The position numbers and the translations under genes are program-made. Source: a bacterium (lineage in GTDB: Bacteria > Bacillota_I > Bacilli_A > RF39 > UBA660). From it: a stretch of 36,949 bases of DNA. The DNA lies in contig JAQXRJ010000070.1 of the NCBI GenBank assembly GCA_029218465.1, positions 1 through 36,949 of the forward strand, given 5' to 3'. The notes beneath the pieces were generated by a model. The model did no database searches. It was not told where the DNA came from and was given only the letters and a program-made list of their open reading frames with translations. This document shows positions 8,428 through 18,889 of this stretch, in pieces; the stretch's first letter is position 1; every line of letters starts with the position of its first letter.

Positions 8428-11400
8428 CTATTTAGTTAAATTGCTATTAGTTCCCGTTATAACAACAGACGTATTTTTTGATAAACCAGAATTGCTTGTA
8501 CATTTATATATGTACTTAGCCGCAACTTTTGGAGTATATGTTTTTGATGTTGAAAGAATAGAATTAGAAACACTATCCCTATACCATCCACAAGATTTGA
8601 TACCGCTCTTTGCTGTTGCACTTCCAGTTAGAGTACATCCAACTTTTTTGCATGTATATTTTATAGAAACTGTTGGTGGAGTTTTATCTATCTTTACCGT
8701 AACTTTTCCGGTTGTAATTGTTTTACCTTCTTTTGTAACTACTTTAGCATAATATTGTGTATCTGCCGCATTTACACTTATTGTACATGTTGCACTACTA
8801 GAGCTACAACTTGATTTAGATCCATTTCCATAATACCATGTTGCTGATTTAAAAGTTCCTCCATTAACTGTTATAGTCAATTTAACATTTCCACTTGTCC
8901 AAGAAGTTGTTGATGCTTTTAATGATGCAGTTATATTGCTTGAACTATCAGAACTAGTAACAGTTACTGCATTTGCACTCACAGCTATTCCAGCATTGCT
9001 TGTAACTTTAGCATAATAGCTTCCCGCCTTTGCTGCAGTATATGTTTTACCAGTTGCTCCAGATATTAATGTATAACTTCCAGTTTCCCCTGTCTTTCTG
9101 TAAAACCATTGATAATTTTTTACACCACTTAAGTTATTTGATACATTTATTGTTAACTTATTACCGACAACTTTAGTACCTGTTATGGATACCTTTGGTT
9201 TTTCCTTATCTATTTTTATAGTTTGAGTGACTTTTTTAGTAGTTTTTCCTTCTTTTGTTGTTATTACAACACCATATTCAGTGGCCTTTTCACTATCTTT
9301 TATAACACAAGTTTTTGTTGTACATGCAGAATATTTAGCAGTTCCTTTATACCAAGTGTATGTCTTAGCATTTCCGTTTTTAACTGTTGCATTTAATGTT
9401 ACATCCGTAGATGACCAAACACTAGAATTATACGCTTTTCCACTTGAGTATGTAGCGCTTAATGAAGCTATAGGAGTTGATACTGAGGCTGAAGGTGATG
9501 TAACTTTAACAGAAGTTTTTTCAGATGAAACTTTAGAATTTGAAGTTGCAATTACATAATAAGTACCAGCTTTTGTTGGAGTATATTTAGAGCTTGAACT
9601 TACAACTTTATTATTAGAATCATACCATTTATATCCTGAAATACCACTATAAACTTTGCTTTCATTACTTACGCTTGCAGATAATTCAGTATTAACTGTA
9701 GTTCCACTTATTTTTACTACTGGTATTGTTTTATCTATTTTTACAGTTTTTGTTACTTTATTTGTTTTTTTATTATCAGATGTTGTAACTACAACTCCAT
9801 AAGTTGTTGCTTTTTCACTGTCCTTTATAACGCACGTTTTTGTTGTACATTTTGAATATACCTCATTACCTTTATACCAAGTATATGTCTTAGCAGTTCC
9901 ATTTTTAACAGTTGCAGTTAAGGTTACATCATTTTTTGTCCAATCAGAAGATGTAATAGACAAACTAGCAGTTGGGTTTATCATTGCATTAATTTTGTAA
10001 ACATCACTTTTTACAGAATATCCAGATTGTGTTTTAACATATACTAAATATTCACCAGCTGAAGATTTAGTATCGTAAAAATAATTATTTGCATCCTTTA
10101 CAAAATTATTATTAGCAACCCATTCATAAGTAATAGGACTTTTTATTAACTGTTTATTAGTAATTTCAGCTGTAAGAATTCCATTTTTCTCAACAATTTT
10201 AACTTTAGGCTCAACATTATCAATATTTGAAATAGTAACTGTTTTTGTATTTATATTTCCATTTTTATCTTTTACAACTATTACAACATTACCATTTTGA
10301 GTTATTTGCTTTGAATTAGAACTCTGATATGTTTTTCCACCGTCAAATGAATAAGGAGTGTTTGCAAGACCCTTACTTGATTTAACTTCTTTAATAGTTA
10401 AAGTAACAGGATTTTTAGTCCATGAATTAGTATTAGAATAAACGTTAAAGCTTAAAGAATATTTATTAGAGCTATTATTGGTACTATCATTACTGCTTGA
10501 ATTACTTCCACCTGATTTTTTTATGACATTATAAATAGTTGATGTCATACTATTACCTGATCCTGTTTTAACAACTACTCTATATTTTCCACTTGATGTT
10601 GCAGTATATGAAGACTTATTAGCGCCTTTTATTATAGAATCATTTTTATACCACGTATAACTATAACCACTTATAGTTTCACTTGGTGTTACAATTGCAG
10701 ATAAAACTACATTAGCGGTAGTTTCAACACCATTTTGAATACTTCCAATAATCTCAACAACAGGTATAGTCTTATCTATATTAGTAATTTCTTTTGTTTG
10801 TGATGCCTCACCATTCATCTCATTTCTAACCTTAATATTTAAAGTTATGTTATCTGAAATGGTAAATTCATTTGATTCTTGCCATGTTTCACCGCCATCA
10901 ATTGAATAAGCTTTTTCATGTAGTGGAATTTCACTTTCAGCGTTTATATTAATAGTTATATCTTCATTAGTATATTTATCAGTAGATAAATCAATTGATT
11001 TAATAATAGGTGTATTTGAATTAACCTTACATATATTTAATGTATAGGTTTTATTTTTTCCATCCTGTGCTGTTACATTAATGTTGTGTTCTATGCAATT
11101 ATCATTTAAATAAATCTTTTTATTACATCCAGATGTAGTTGATTTTGAATTTTCACTACTACAATAGACTGTTACTATTTCTTCAGTAGTGGCTACAGAA
11201 TACTTTAATGTTTCTTTATTAAATTTTGGAGACAATTCACCGTTAGAAACGGTTAAACTATTTAGATAATTATTTGAACTTTTCTTGTTTATTTTTGAAC
11301 AAGCTACTATAATTATAAGCATTATAATTATTGCAATTACAATTCCAATAATTATAAATAAAAGTTTAGGTTTTTTGTCGTCTCCATCTGTATATAATTC

Positions 11401-11463
11401 AGTATCTAAACTTTGATTATTGTCTTCATAATAAGTATTATTTTCATAAACATCATTATTCAT
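8428..11463 (-). CDS. Large membrane-anchored surface protein: cadherin-like beta-sandwich domain plus tandem Ig-like repeats
   Basis: N-terminal TM (LLFIIIGIVIAIIIMLIIIVACS); LNSLTVSNGELSPKFNKETLKYSVATTEE resembles the cadherin-like domain; repeated [WT..DVTLTATVKNGxAKTYTWYKG...CTTKTC...VKIDKxxPxVxIxGT] modules. Confidence 0.8.
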   Translation of the reverse strand: MNNDVYENNTYYEDNNQSLDTELYTDGDDKKPKLLFIIIGIVIAIIIMLIIIVACSKINKKSSNNYLNSLTVSNGELSPKFNKETLKYSVATTEEIVTVYCSSENSKSTTSGCNKKIYLNDNCIEHNINVTAQDGKNKTYTLNICKVNSNTPIIKSIDLSTDKYTNEDITININAESEIPLHEKAYSIDGGETWQESNEFTISDNITLNIKVRNEMNGEASQTKEITNIDKTIPVVEIIGSIQNGVETTANVVLSAIVTPSETISGYSYTWYKNDSIIKGANKSSYTATSSGKYRVVVKTGSGNSMTSTIYNVIKKSGGSNSSSNDSTNNSSNKYSLSFNVYSNTNSWTKNPVTLTIKEVKSSKGLANTPYSFDGGKTYQSSNSKQITQNGNVVIVVKDKNGNINTKTVTISNIDNVEPKVKIVEKNGILTAEITNKQLIKSPITYEWVANNNFVKDANNYFYDTKSSAGEYLVYVKTQSGYSVKSDVYKINAMINPTASLSITSSDWTKNDVTLTATVKNGTAKTYTWYKGNEVYSKCTTKTCVIKDSEKATTYGVVVTTSDNKKTNKVTKTVKIDKTIPVVKISGTTVNTELSASVSNESKVYSGISGYKWYDSNNKVVSSSSKYTPTKAGTYYVIATSNSKVSSEKTSVKVTSPSASVSTPIASLSATYSSGKAYNSSVWSSTDVTLNATVKNGNAKTYTWYKGTAKYSACTTKTCVIKDSEKATEYGVVITTKEGKTTKKVTQTIKIDKEKPKVSITGTKVVGNKLTINVSNNLSGVKNYQWFYRKTGETGSYTLISGATGKTYTAAKAGSYYAKVTSNAGIAVSANAVTVTSSDSSSNITASLKASTTSWTSGNVKLTITVNGGTFKSATWYYGNGSKSSCSSSSATCTISVNAADTQYYAKVVTKEGKTITTGKVTVKIDKTPPTVSIKYTCKKVGCTLTGSATAKSGIKSCGWYRDSVSNSILSTSKTYTPKVAAKYIYKCTSNSGLSKNTSVVITGTNSNLTK
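9232..9935 (-). repeat. Two recently duplicated Ig-like repeat modules (about 9232-9420 and 9745-9935)
   Basis: Near-identical DNA, e.g. tttataaca(c)aa/cg(c)tttttgttgtacat and cctttataccaagtatatgtcttagcatt/gtt in both copies, ~530 bp apart. Confidence 0.7.
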
Positions 11464-11608
11464 ATTATCACACTCTCTATTCTATAACATAATTATAACA
11501 ATAAAATTTATTAAATAAAAGTTTTTTTTATATAAATATTCATAAATCTAATTATCGATTTATTTTCTTACTAACTTAGTATAAATTTATTATATCATTA
11601 AAAAAAAT

Positions 11609-11633
11609 AAAGTCATCAAATTGATGACTTTAA
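11609..11633 (-). terminator. Rho-independent terminator downstream of the CotD-like gene
   Basis: aaagtcatcaaattgatgacttt inverted repeat flanked by A and T tracts. Confidence 0.7.
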
Positions 11634-11644
11634 AAAGTAATATA

Positions 11645-11992
11645 TTATTTATTAAATCCACAACATGAACCACATTGAATATTTGAAACAGTATCTTGAC
11701 TACAACAACTATAGCTTGGACGATATGTATGTCTATAAACATGGTTATTAATTATTCTAGTCCTTATCGGACAAACATGTGGAACTTCATGCATAATAGT
11801 TCTTTGAACTACACGTTCTTGAACTGGTTCAATTATTGGTGAAGTAACATTTCCAATAGTTGGCATTTGCATTCCTCCTGCCATTGGCATGCTGTTTTCA
11901 ACATTTATGTCAACATCCATATTAACATCATTATATCCTTCAAAATTAGCATTGAAGTCATTTTGTCTATCACAACAGTGTTCTCTAAACAT
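11645..11992 (-). CDS. CotD-like, Cys/His-rich spore-coat-type protein
   Basis: 115 aa with terminal CC motifs and central PIIEPVQERVVQRTIMHEVPHVCPIRTRIINNHVYRHTYRPSYSCC, resembling CotD-family layout. Confidence 0.6.
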   Translation of the reverse strand: MFREHCCDRQNDFNANFEGYNDVNMDVDINVENSMPMAGGMQMPTIGNVTSPIIEPVQERVVQRTIMHEVPHVCPIRTRIINNHVYRHTYRPSYSCCSQDTVSNIQCGSCCGFNK

Positions 11993-12062
11993 TTAAAATC
12001 CTCCTATCTAGTCTATATTATTCAAATAGATAAATAGAGGATATTTTAATTGCCTACTATTA

Positions 12063-12443
12063 TTATAAAATAAAATTAATTATCAAATATATAAAAAATA
12101 ATATAACTATTATATAACTTATTTTTTCAAACAAGCTTTTATTATCTTCCTTTTTCTTTTTCCCAGTCATTAATGCAAATACATTGATTAATATTGAAAA
12201 TATACAAGCAATTACAATAATAACGAATCCAATAGGAATATATACGAAAAATAATCTATCTCGTAATAAATCGAATCCGTATATCATTTGATGACTACAG
12301 GCACCATCAATATCAAATAAGCAGGTTTCAATTCCACCATTAATCATTTCATAAATAAGATCATATAAAAGAAATATGCAAAATAAAGAAAAAGCTAATA
12401 TAACACACCATTTCATAATTTTTTTAATTTTATCGTTTTTCAT
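12063..12443 (-). CDS. Small multi-TM membrane protein of unknown function
   Basis: 126 aa with three hydrophobic segments and an RBS upstream. Confidence 0.6.
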   Translation of the reverse strand: MKNDKIKKIMKWCVILAFSLFCIFLLYDLIYEMINGGIETCLFDIDGACSHQMIYGFDLLRDRLFFVYIPIGFVIIVIACIFSILINVFALMTGKKKKEDNKSLFEKISYIIVILFFIYLIINFIL

Positions 12444-12493
12444 ATTTTTACCTCCTTTATTGTAAGAATATCATGAAAAAAAAGTAAACAAGT

Positions 12494-13801
12494 CTAAAAA
12501 GGCATTTTAAACTTTCCGGATGAAAATTGTTTAATCATTTTCTTCATTTGTTCAAACCTATTTAATAACTGATTTACTTCTTGAACAGAAAGACCACAGC
12601 CTTTAGCGATTCTAGTTTTTCTACTTGCTTTAATTATTTCAGGATTTCTTCTTTCATTTGGTGTCATAGAAAGAATTATTGCTTCTACATGAGCCATTTC
12701 CTTAGGATCAATATTTACATTTGTTAGTCCTAGTTTTGACGCTCCCGGTATTAATTTTATTAAATTTTCTAAAGGACCCATTTTTTTTATTTGTTTCATT
12801 TGTGATAAAAAATCTTCTAAATCAAATTTACCATTTTGTAGTCTTTTTGCCGTTTTTTCCGCTTCTTTTTCATCTATTGCTTCACTTGCTTTTTCAACAA
12901 GAGATACAATATCACCCATGCCAAGTATTCTTCCAGCCATTCTTTTTGGATCAAAATTATCAAGACCGTCCAGCTTTTCACTTACACCAACAAACTTTAT
13001 AGGAACATTAGTAAGATGCCTAACTGATAGCGCAACTCCTCCTCTGGTATCACCATCTAATTTAGTTAAAATAACTCCAGTTAAATCTAATTTACTGTTA
13101 AATCCTGTTATAACGTTTATTGCATCTTGTCCCATCATTGAATCAATAACAAGAAGTATTTCTTGAGGATTAACTTCATTTTTTATATTATCAAGTTCCT
13201 TCATTAACTCTTCATCAACATGTAAACGTCCAGCAGTATCAATTAAAACATAATCATATCCATTTTCTCTTGCATAATTAACTGCATTCTTAGATATTTC
13301 AATAGGATTATTTTTTCCCTCAGAATATACCTCTATTCCAAGTTGCTTACCAATTTGCTTTAACTGTTCTATTGCTGCAGGTCTATATACATCACATGCA
13401 ACTAAAAGAGGTTTTTTTGAATGTTTTTTTCTTAAATAATTAGACAATTTCCCAATAGTTGTTGTTTTACCACTTCCTTGTAAACCGACTAACATTAAAA
13501 TTGCTGGTTTACCATTTAAATTAAGAGTTTTTTCTTCTCCACCCAATAATTCAGTTAATTCATCATTAACAATTTTAACAAACATATCACCTGGCTTGAT
13601 ACTTTTTTTTACATCTTCGCCAAGAGCTTTTTCTTTTACAGTAGATATAAATTCTTTAACGACACTATAATTAACATCCGCTTCAAGTAAAGCGAGACGA
13701 ATTTCTCTCATAGATTCACTAATATTATCTTCTGTAATTTTACCATATCCTTTTATTTTTGATATTGCATTTTGCAATCTATCCCCTAAATTTTCAAACA
13801 T
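12494..13801 (-). CDS. ffh: Signal recognition particle protein Ffh/SRP54
   Basis: GLQGSGKTTTIGKL, DTAGRLHVDEELM, TKLDGDTRGG and an M domain. Confidence 0.97.
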   Translation of the reverse strand: MFENLGDRLQNAISKIKGYGKITEDNISESMREIRLALLEADVNYSVVKEFISTVKEKALGEDVKKSIKPGDMFVKIVNDELTELLGGEEKTLNLNGKPAILMLVGLQGSGKTTTIGKLSNYLRKKHSKKPLLVACDVYRPAAIEQLKQIGKQLGIEVYSEGKNNPIEISKNAVNYARENGYDYVLIDTAGRLHVDEELMKELDNIKNEVNPQEILLVIDSMMGQDAINVITGFNSKLDLTGVILTKLDGDTRGGVALSVRHLTNVPIKFVGVSEKLDGLDNFDPKRMAGRILGMGDIVSLVEKASEAIDEKEAEKTAKRLQNGKFDLEDFLSQMKQIKKMGPLENLIKLIPGASKLGLTNVNIDPKEMAHVEAIILSMTPNERRNPEIIKASRKTRIAKGCGLSVQEVNQLLNRFEQMKKMIKQFSSGKFKMPF

Positions 13802-13858
13802 TTTTAATCACCAATGTTTATTATACAATAAAAAAAGAGGTATTACTAACCCTTTTTA

Positions 13859-15607
13859 TTAATTTCCCCAATTTTTAACTATATCGGAATTCTCACCATT
13901 TATCATTGGACTTGGTAGCTCTAACTTAATTGTTAGAGGCACATTAAATGCATTTCCAAAAGCAACGCAAGTACCACTCATCATATTTTTTTGTTTATCA
14001 ACAAGTTCACTAGTTATATTTGGAACAATTTTTTTTATATAATCTACGTCCATTGGATGATTTGTTTTAAAAATAAAGTAATTTGAAATTTGCGAAACAA
14101 CCGTATCCGATAATTCTACAGGTCTTTGAGTAATTAGTCCAAGAATCACACCATATTTTCTTCCTTCTTTTGCTATTCTTTCAAAAATATTATATCCTAT
14201 TATTTTTTTATCTGTATCATTTTTTACATATCTATGTGCCTCATCCACTAAAATATGAAAAGGAACAGTTCCTTTCTTTGGAATTTTTTTTGAGAAATCA
14301 AAAATAATTCTAGTAAAGATTTTGGTAATACAAGCACCTATGTTATCATCAATATCTTCTAAATTAATATTAACAACCTGGTATCTTTTATTATTAGATA
14401 TTATCAAACTACTTATATATTGTTCTTGACTAACATACCCTTTATAATTAAATATATCTTTATAATTACTAGTAATTAAACTATGTAATCTAACTTTAAT
14501 GGTCACTGCATCATTATATGTCAAACTATTATTGTAATATCCTTCAGAAATTAATGTAAAATTAAGTGCTTTTTCCATGTCATCGAGCGTATATTCAACT
14601 TCATCGGTAGGTTCATAATTATCATATTCTGTATTAATAAATTTACTAACATATTCAGTAATTAATATTGATTCAGAAAATTCTCCTGTCTTATCAATTA
14701 AAAAGCACTCGCTAAATTTCCTAGTATAACCTATTCCACTTACTACAGCATTCATATTAAACTCATTTGTTTGACATGTATTAATAATTGAAAATATATC
14801 ATTTTTCTTATTAACAGCAGTTTGGTTGTTAAAGAGAACGGATAGAATTGATTTTGCTATTAAATGATTCTTTATTTTATCTGTATCAATATTTTTTGAT
14901 GCAAATATTCTAGTAAGTTTCAACATTCTTTCTATAATTGGAAGTTCAGAATGATTAGATACACCTAGTAACAATGATATATCATCACTGTTAAGTAGCC
15001 ATAATGGAATAGATAATTTGTCATCTAAATTATTACTATTAGTTGTTAACATCTTGTAATTATAGTTTGGATTAATTTGATTAAGATCTTTTAAAGCCGA
15101 TTCATATTCTCCAGAAACATCAAATAGAAGAAAATTTGCTTTATATGCATAAGCTTTATCATTATTAAAAATATTCTGAATCAATCTTGCTAAAGCACAG
15201 GATTTACCACTTCCACTATTTCCAAAAATCGCAAAATGATTTCCTAATAGTTTATTTATTGATACATAAACTTTACTATCTTTATATATGGGACATGTTC
15301 CTATGTACATATTACCATTCATATTTTGATTTAAAATTAATGGAAGTTCTTCAAATTGAAGAGGTCTAATACCTGCATTTAAAAGAGGTTTCTTCTGAAT
15401 TCCAGGTATAAGCTTGCCATCTATAACTTGACCTAATAATTTAATTTTAGCTTTTAAGTTACTAATTTCAGAAACTTCACCTATTATAGCTTTCTCAGAA
15501 TCAATAATAGCTACATGTATATTGAGTATATTATTATTCTGACTATTAATTTCTTTTATACTTGCAACTAAGTAATCATCCATAATTATTTCAATATTAT
15601 TGAACAT
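13859..15607 (-). CDS. HerA-like bacterial ATPase (HAS-barrel + FtsK/HerA ATPase)
   Basis: Walker A GNSGSGKSCAL, FDVSGEYESAL, Walker B ILVDEAHRY, sensor region LGLITQRPVELSDTVVSQISNYFIFKT. Confidence 0.85.
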   Translation of the reverse strand: MFNNIEIIMDDYLVASIKEINSQNNNILNIHVAIIDSEKAIIGEVSEISNLKAKIKLLGQVIDGKLIPGIQKKPLLNAGIRPLQFEELPLILNQNMNGNMYIGTCPIYKDSKVYVSINKLLGNHFAIFGNSGSGKSCALARLIQNIFNNDKAYAYKANFLLFDVSGEYESALKDLNQINPNYNYKMLTTNSNNLDDKLSIPLWLLNSDDISLLLGVSNHSELPIIERMLKLTRIFASKNIDTDKIKNHLIAKSILSVLFNNQTAVNKKNDIFSIINTCQTNEFNMNAVVSGIGYTRKFSECFLIDKTGEFSESILITEYVSKFINTEYDNYEPTDEVEYTLDDMEKALNFTLISEGYYNNSLTYNDAVTIKVRLHSLITSNYKDIFNYKGYVSQEQYISSLIISNNKRYQVVNINLEDIDDNIGACITKIFTRIIFDFSKKIPKKGTVPFHILVDEAHRYVKNDTDKKIIGYNIFERIAKEGRKYGVILGLITQRPVELSDTVVSQISNYFIFKTNHPMDVDYIKKIVPNITSELVDKQKNMMSGTCVAFGNAFNVPLTIKLELPSPMINGENSDIVKNWGN

Positions 15608-15634
15608 ATAATCACCCTTTTTTCTTTTTATTCT

Positions 15635-15934
15635 TTATAATAATTCATTTATTTTATCAAGAATATCTTTTGATACAATATTTTCAACTAACTTTATTAT
15701 AATGCTTTTTTTCTTATATAATCCTAATTTATTTTCTAATTCCTGGAGTTTTTTTTCAACAATTTTTATTTGATTATGAACAGCATTTCTACTTACATTT
15801 TCATTTTCAGCTATTTCAGACAAAGATAAATTATCTTCATAATAAAGTTCAAAATAATGTCTTTGTTTATCAGTAAGTAGCTCTTTATAATAATCATATA
15901 AAATATTTAAATATAATATTTTTTCCATTTCCAT
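15635..15934 (-). CDS. ylxM: YlxM family DNA-binding protein (SRP-associated)
   Basis: YYKELLTDKQRHYFELYYEDNLSLSEIAENENVSRNAVHNQIK; directly upstream of, and abutting, ftsY. Confidence 0.9.
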   Translation of the reverse strand: MEMEKILYLNILYDYYKELLTDKQRHYFELYYEDNLSLSEIAENENVSRNAVHNQIKIVEKKLQELENKLGLYKKKSIIIKLVENIVSKDILDKINELL

Positions 15935-16969
15935 CTACATCATATCCTTAAATAAACCATAAATATATTTTTCAATATCAAAAGATTGTAAATCTTCTTC
16001 TCTTTCTCCTAGACCAATATATTTTACAGGAATTCCAACCTTCTCTTTAATAGCGAGAACAATTCCGCCTTTTGCAGTACCATCTAATTTAGTTAGAACA
16101 ATTCCAGTAATATGAGCTATTTCTTTGAAAGCAACAGCTTGACTTATTCCATTTTGACCAGTTGTAGCATCAATTACGAGTAATACTTCATGTGGAGCAT
16201 TAGGAATAATTTTTCCTATTACTCTGTTAATTTTTTCTAATTCATTCATTAGATTCACTTTGTTTTGAAGTCGTCCAGCTGTATCAATTAATACGACATC
16301 AGTGCTATTGTTAACAGCTCTTTCAAGGCCTTCAAAAACAACACTTGATGGATCAACACCTTCACTTTTACCAACAAAATCAACTCCAACTTTAATTGAC
16401 CACTCTTCTAGCTGCTTAGTAGCACCTGCTCTAAATGTATCTCCAGCTATTAGGAGAACGCTTTTCCCTTCTTTTTTTATTTTGGATGCCATTTTTGCTA
16501 TAGTAGTCGTTTTACCTACTCCATTAACACCAACAAATAATAAAACAGTTGGACCACTAGTTGAATAATTAATTTTATTACTAATAATTTCATCGCCTAC
16601 GTATATAACAAAAAGCTCATCCACAATTATTTCTTTCAAATATTCTGGAGACTCAATCAATTCTTTTTTTACTCTTAACTTTAATTTATCTATAAAATTA
16701 ATAACAGTTTCTACTCCAACATCTGCATTAATCAATATTTCTTCAAGTTCTTCAAAATATTCATCATTTATTTTTTTATATTTATTAGTTAAATTTACAA
16801 GTCTTGACACAAAATTTTGTCTAGATTTTACAAGGCCTTTCTCATATATCTTTATACTTTCTACATTTTTTTCATTAAATTTCTCATTTTCTTTATCATT
16901 ATTTTGAATACTACTTTCATTTTCATTATTATTAGAAAATATATTTTTGATTTTGTTAAATATTCCCAT
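15935..16969 (-). CDS. ftsY: SRP receptor FtsY
   Basis: GVNGVGKTTTIAKMA, AGDTFRAGATKQLEEW, DTAGRLQNKVNLM, LTKLDGTAKGG. Confidence 0.97.
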   Translation of the reverse strand: MGIFNKIKNIFSNNNENESSIQNNDKENEKFNEKNVESIKIYEKGLVKSRQNFVSRLVNLTNKYKKINDEYFEELEEILINADVGVETVINFIDKLKLRVKKELIESPEYLKEIIVDELFVIYVGDEIISNKINYSTSGPTVLLFVGVNGVGKTTTIAKMASKIKKEGKSVLLIAGDTFRAGATKQLEEWSIKVGVDFVGKSEGVDPSSVVFEGLERAVNNSTDVVLIDTAGRLQNKVNLMNELEKINRVIGKIIPNAPHEVLLVIDATTGQNGISQAVAFKEIAHITGIVLTKLDGTAKGGIVLAIKEKVGIPVKYIGLGEREEDLQSFDIEKYIYGLFKDMM

Positions 16970-16999
16970 ATGTCACTCTCCATAATTAATTATAACAAA

Positions 17000-17030
17000 A
17001 AAATAAAGAGTTTTATATCCCTTTATTTAT
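17000..17030 (-). terminator. Terminator overlapping the ezrA 3' end
   Basis: Minus strand aaataaag...ctttatttttttg. Confidence 0.55.
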
Positions 17031-18716
17031 TTTTTTAGAAAAGTTTTCTTCAATACTTTCAATAACTCTAGTTGATACTTCTAAAGATCTTTTATAATTT
17101 CCTTTATAAAATAAGATTTCTGCTTGAGTTAAACCCTGATCAACATTTTCAAATGAATTTCGATATCTGTTACCATAAACAATACATAATTCGCTAAGTT
17201 TAGCATATTTGATAGTTTCATTCGTTGTATTATATAGCTTTAATACTAAATCTCTTGCCGTATCAACCCTTACATTTAGTGTCTTAATAACAATTGGTTT
17301 TTTATCAAGTTCTTTTATAATTTCAAGAATAGCTTCATTTGCTTCAGATAGTTGTACAAAATAATCATTTGTTATAATAGGTAATTTATAACTTCTCATT
17401 TTAACTTTAGATTGTTTTAAAAGCTCTTGTATTTCATCTAATTGTTCTCTAGCTCTTACTTCATCTTCATACATATGTCCAAGTGACTTTAAAGAAATAT
17501 CGAGTTCTTCATCAACTTGTTTAAGTTCGTTACTTAGTTGTTCAACATGTTTTAAAACTTCTGAATATGGAGATAATAGTTTTTTTAAATTTTTAAGTTC
17601 TTGTTTATATTTTTTATTAATTTCAATGAGTTTTACATTTACATCATCTATTATAGTTATATCATCATCTTTTAAATCATATAAATTTTTTATTTCATCT
17701 AATTGACTATAAATGTCAGATACAACACTATTAATTTTTTTTAATTTTTTTTCAAAGTTATCTCTAAATTCAGATAATTGCTTTCTAGAATTTTTTTCTT
17801 TTTCGAAATCAATAAACAGTGAGTCTAAATATTCAAGCATAGTCTTTAGTTCAAACATACAATCTTCTAAATTAAGAACTTTAATTCTATCTAGAATATT
17901 ACTAACATTTTTATTTGTTTGTTCAACATTATAAGGTATTTGTAAATATTCAAGAGGATACTCTTTACTTAACATATCGTTATATATTTCATTAATTTGT
18001 TCTAATCTTTTTGGGATTAATTTGCAGGAAAGTAGAATTAAATCCGGCACCTCAGATATAATTATTCCCATATGGTCAACCATACTATCTATTGCTTTGA
18101 CGATATGAACAACTTCATCATATTCATTTTTTTCCATTGCATTTTCAAAATCTTGAAAACGCTTCTCAATATTTTCAAATTGAAGTTCAATCACTTCAGC
18201 AATATCACCATATTCTTTTCTATGAATACCAAAGGAGTTATTTAGTTCTCTAAATCGAGTTTTTAATTTAGTAACAATACTTCTATATTTTTCTTCACTC
18301 AATGTAATTTCTTTAATTTCATCAAGCAAAGTATTAGTTAAAGTTTTAGCTTTAGCAATTTCAATCTCAATTCTACATAGTTTTGTTATATATTCATTAT
18401 AGCTCTTTCTTTCACCTTCTAAATCTAAATCGATAATCATATCATTAATCTTATTTATGTTATTAGCTTTTATATCCTCAAATCTTTCTTGCCATAAGTT
18501 ATATTTTTCTTCAACTTTATCAGTTTTAGTAATAGTTTCAAGCTTAGATAACTCTACCGCTATAGGTGTTGATTCAATTAAATTTTTCTCAATATCCAAT
18601 GATTCAATTTTATCTTTTAAGAACTTATTCCTTTTTCTTTTATAAACTAATAATATTACACCAATAAGAATAATCATTAATATTATGACAGTAACAATAA
18701 TAACCTTTTTACTCAT
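17013..18716 (-). CDS. ezrA: Septation ring formation regulator EzrA
   Basis: N-terminal single TM plus long spectrin-like coiled coil, with ...NRYRNSFENVDQGLTQAEILFYKGNYKRSLEVSTRVIESIE, the conserved EzrA C-terminus. Start moved to ATG at 18716 (RBS gaggtg). Confidence 0.9.
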   Translation of the reverse strand: MSKKVIIVTVIILMIILIGVILLVYKRKRNKFLKDKIESLDIEKNLIESTPIAVELSKLETITKTDKVEEKYNLWQERFEDIKANNINKINDMIIDLDLEGERKSYNEYITKLCRIEIEIAKAKTLTNTLLDEIKEITLSEEKYRSIVTKLKTRFRELNNSFGIHRKEYGDIAEVIELQFENIEKRFQDFENAMEKNEYDEVVHIVKAIDSMVDHMGIIISEVPDLILLSCKLIPKRLEQINEIYNDMLSKEYPLEYLQIPYNVEQTNKNVSNILDRIKVLNLEDCMFELKTMLEYLDSLFIDFEKEKNSRKQLSEFRDNFEKKLKKINSVVSDIYSQLDEIKNLYDLKDDDITIIDDVNVKLIEINKKYKQELKNLKKLLSPYSEVLKHVEQLSNELKQVDEELDISLKSLGHMYEDEVRAREQLDEIQELLKQSKVKMRSYKLPIITNDYFVQLSEANEAILEIIKELDKKPIVIKTLNVRVDTARDLVLKLYNTTNETIKYAKLSELCIVYGNRYRNSFENVDQGLTQAEILFYKGNYKRSLEVSTRVIESIEENFSKKINKGI

Positions 18717-18849
18717 GTAACACCTCTTTATCATTAATATTAGTTTAACACAAAGTATTTTTTTTGCATACTAATTTGTCAAAATTTATTTTAATTTGTA
18801 TTTTTATTTTAAATTTAGCATTTAAATACCAAAAAATAGATAAATATAA

Positions 18850-18878
18850 TTGACATTTCAACTTTTTTATACTAGAAT
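18850..18878 (+). promoter_or_regulatory. Sigma-A-type promoter for rpsD
   Basis: TTGACA (18850-18855), 17-nt spacer, TAGAAT (18873-18878). Confidence 0.7.
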
Positions 18879-18889
18879 TATAAACGCAT

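Noticed and set aside
8441-8752. Plus-strand ORFs 8441..8752 and 9227..9559
   Set aside because: Antisense to the long Ig-repeat CDS. Their composition mirrors the repeats and there are no convincing RBS or domains.
12721-13166. Plus-strand ORFs 12721..13002 and 12918..13166
   Set aside because: Antisense shadows of the highly conserved ffh gene.
13859-15607. HerA ATPase as part of an anti-phage defence island
   Set aside because: All neighbours are core SRP genes. No nuclease, integrase or other defence gene is nearby.
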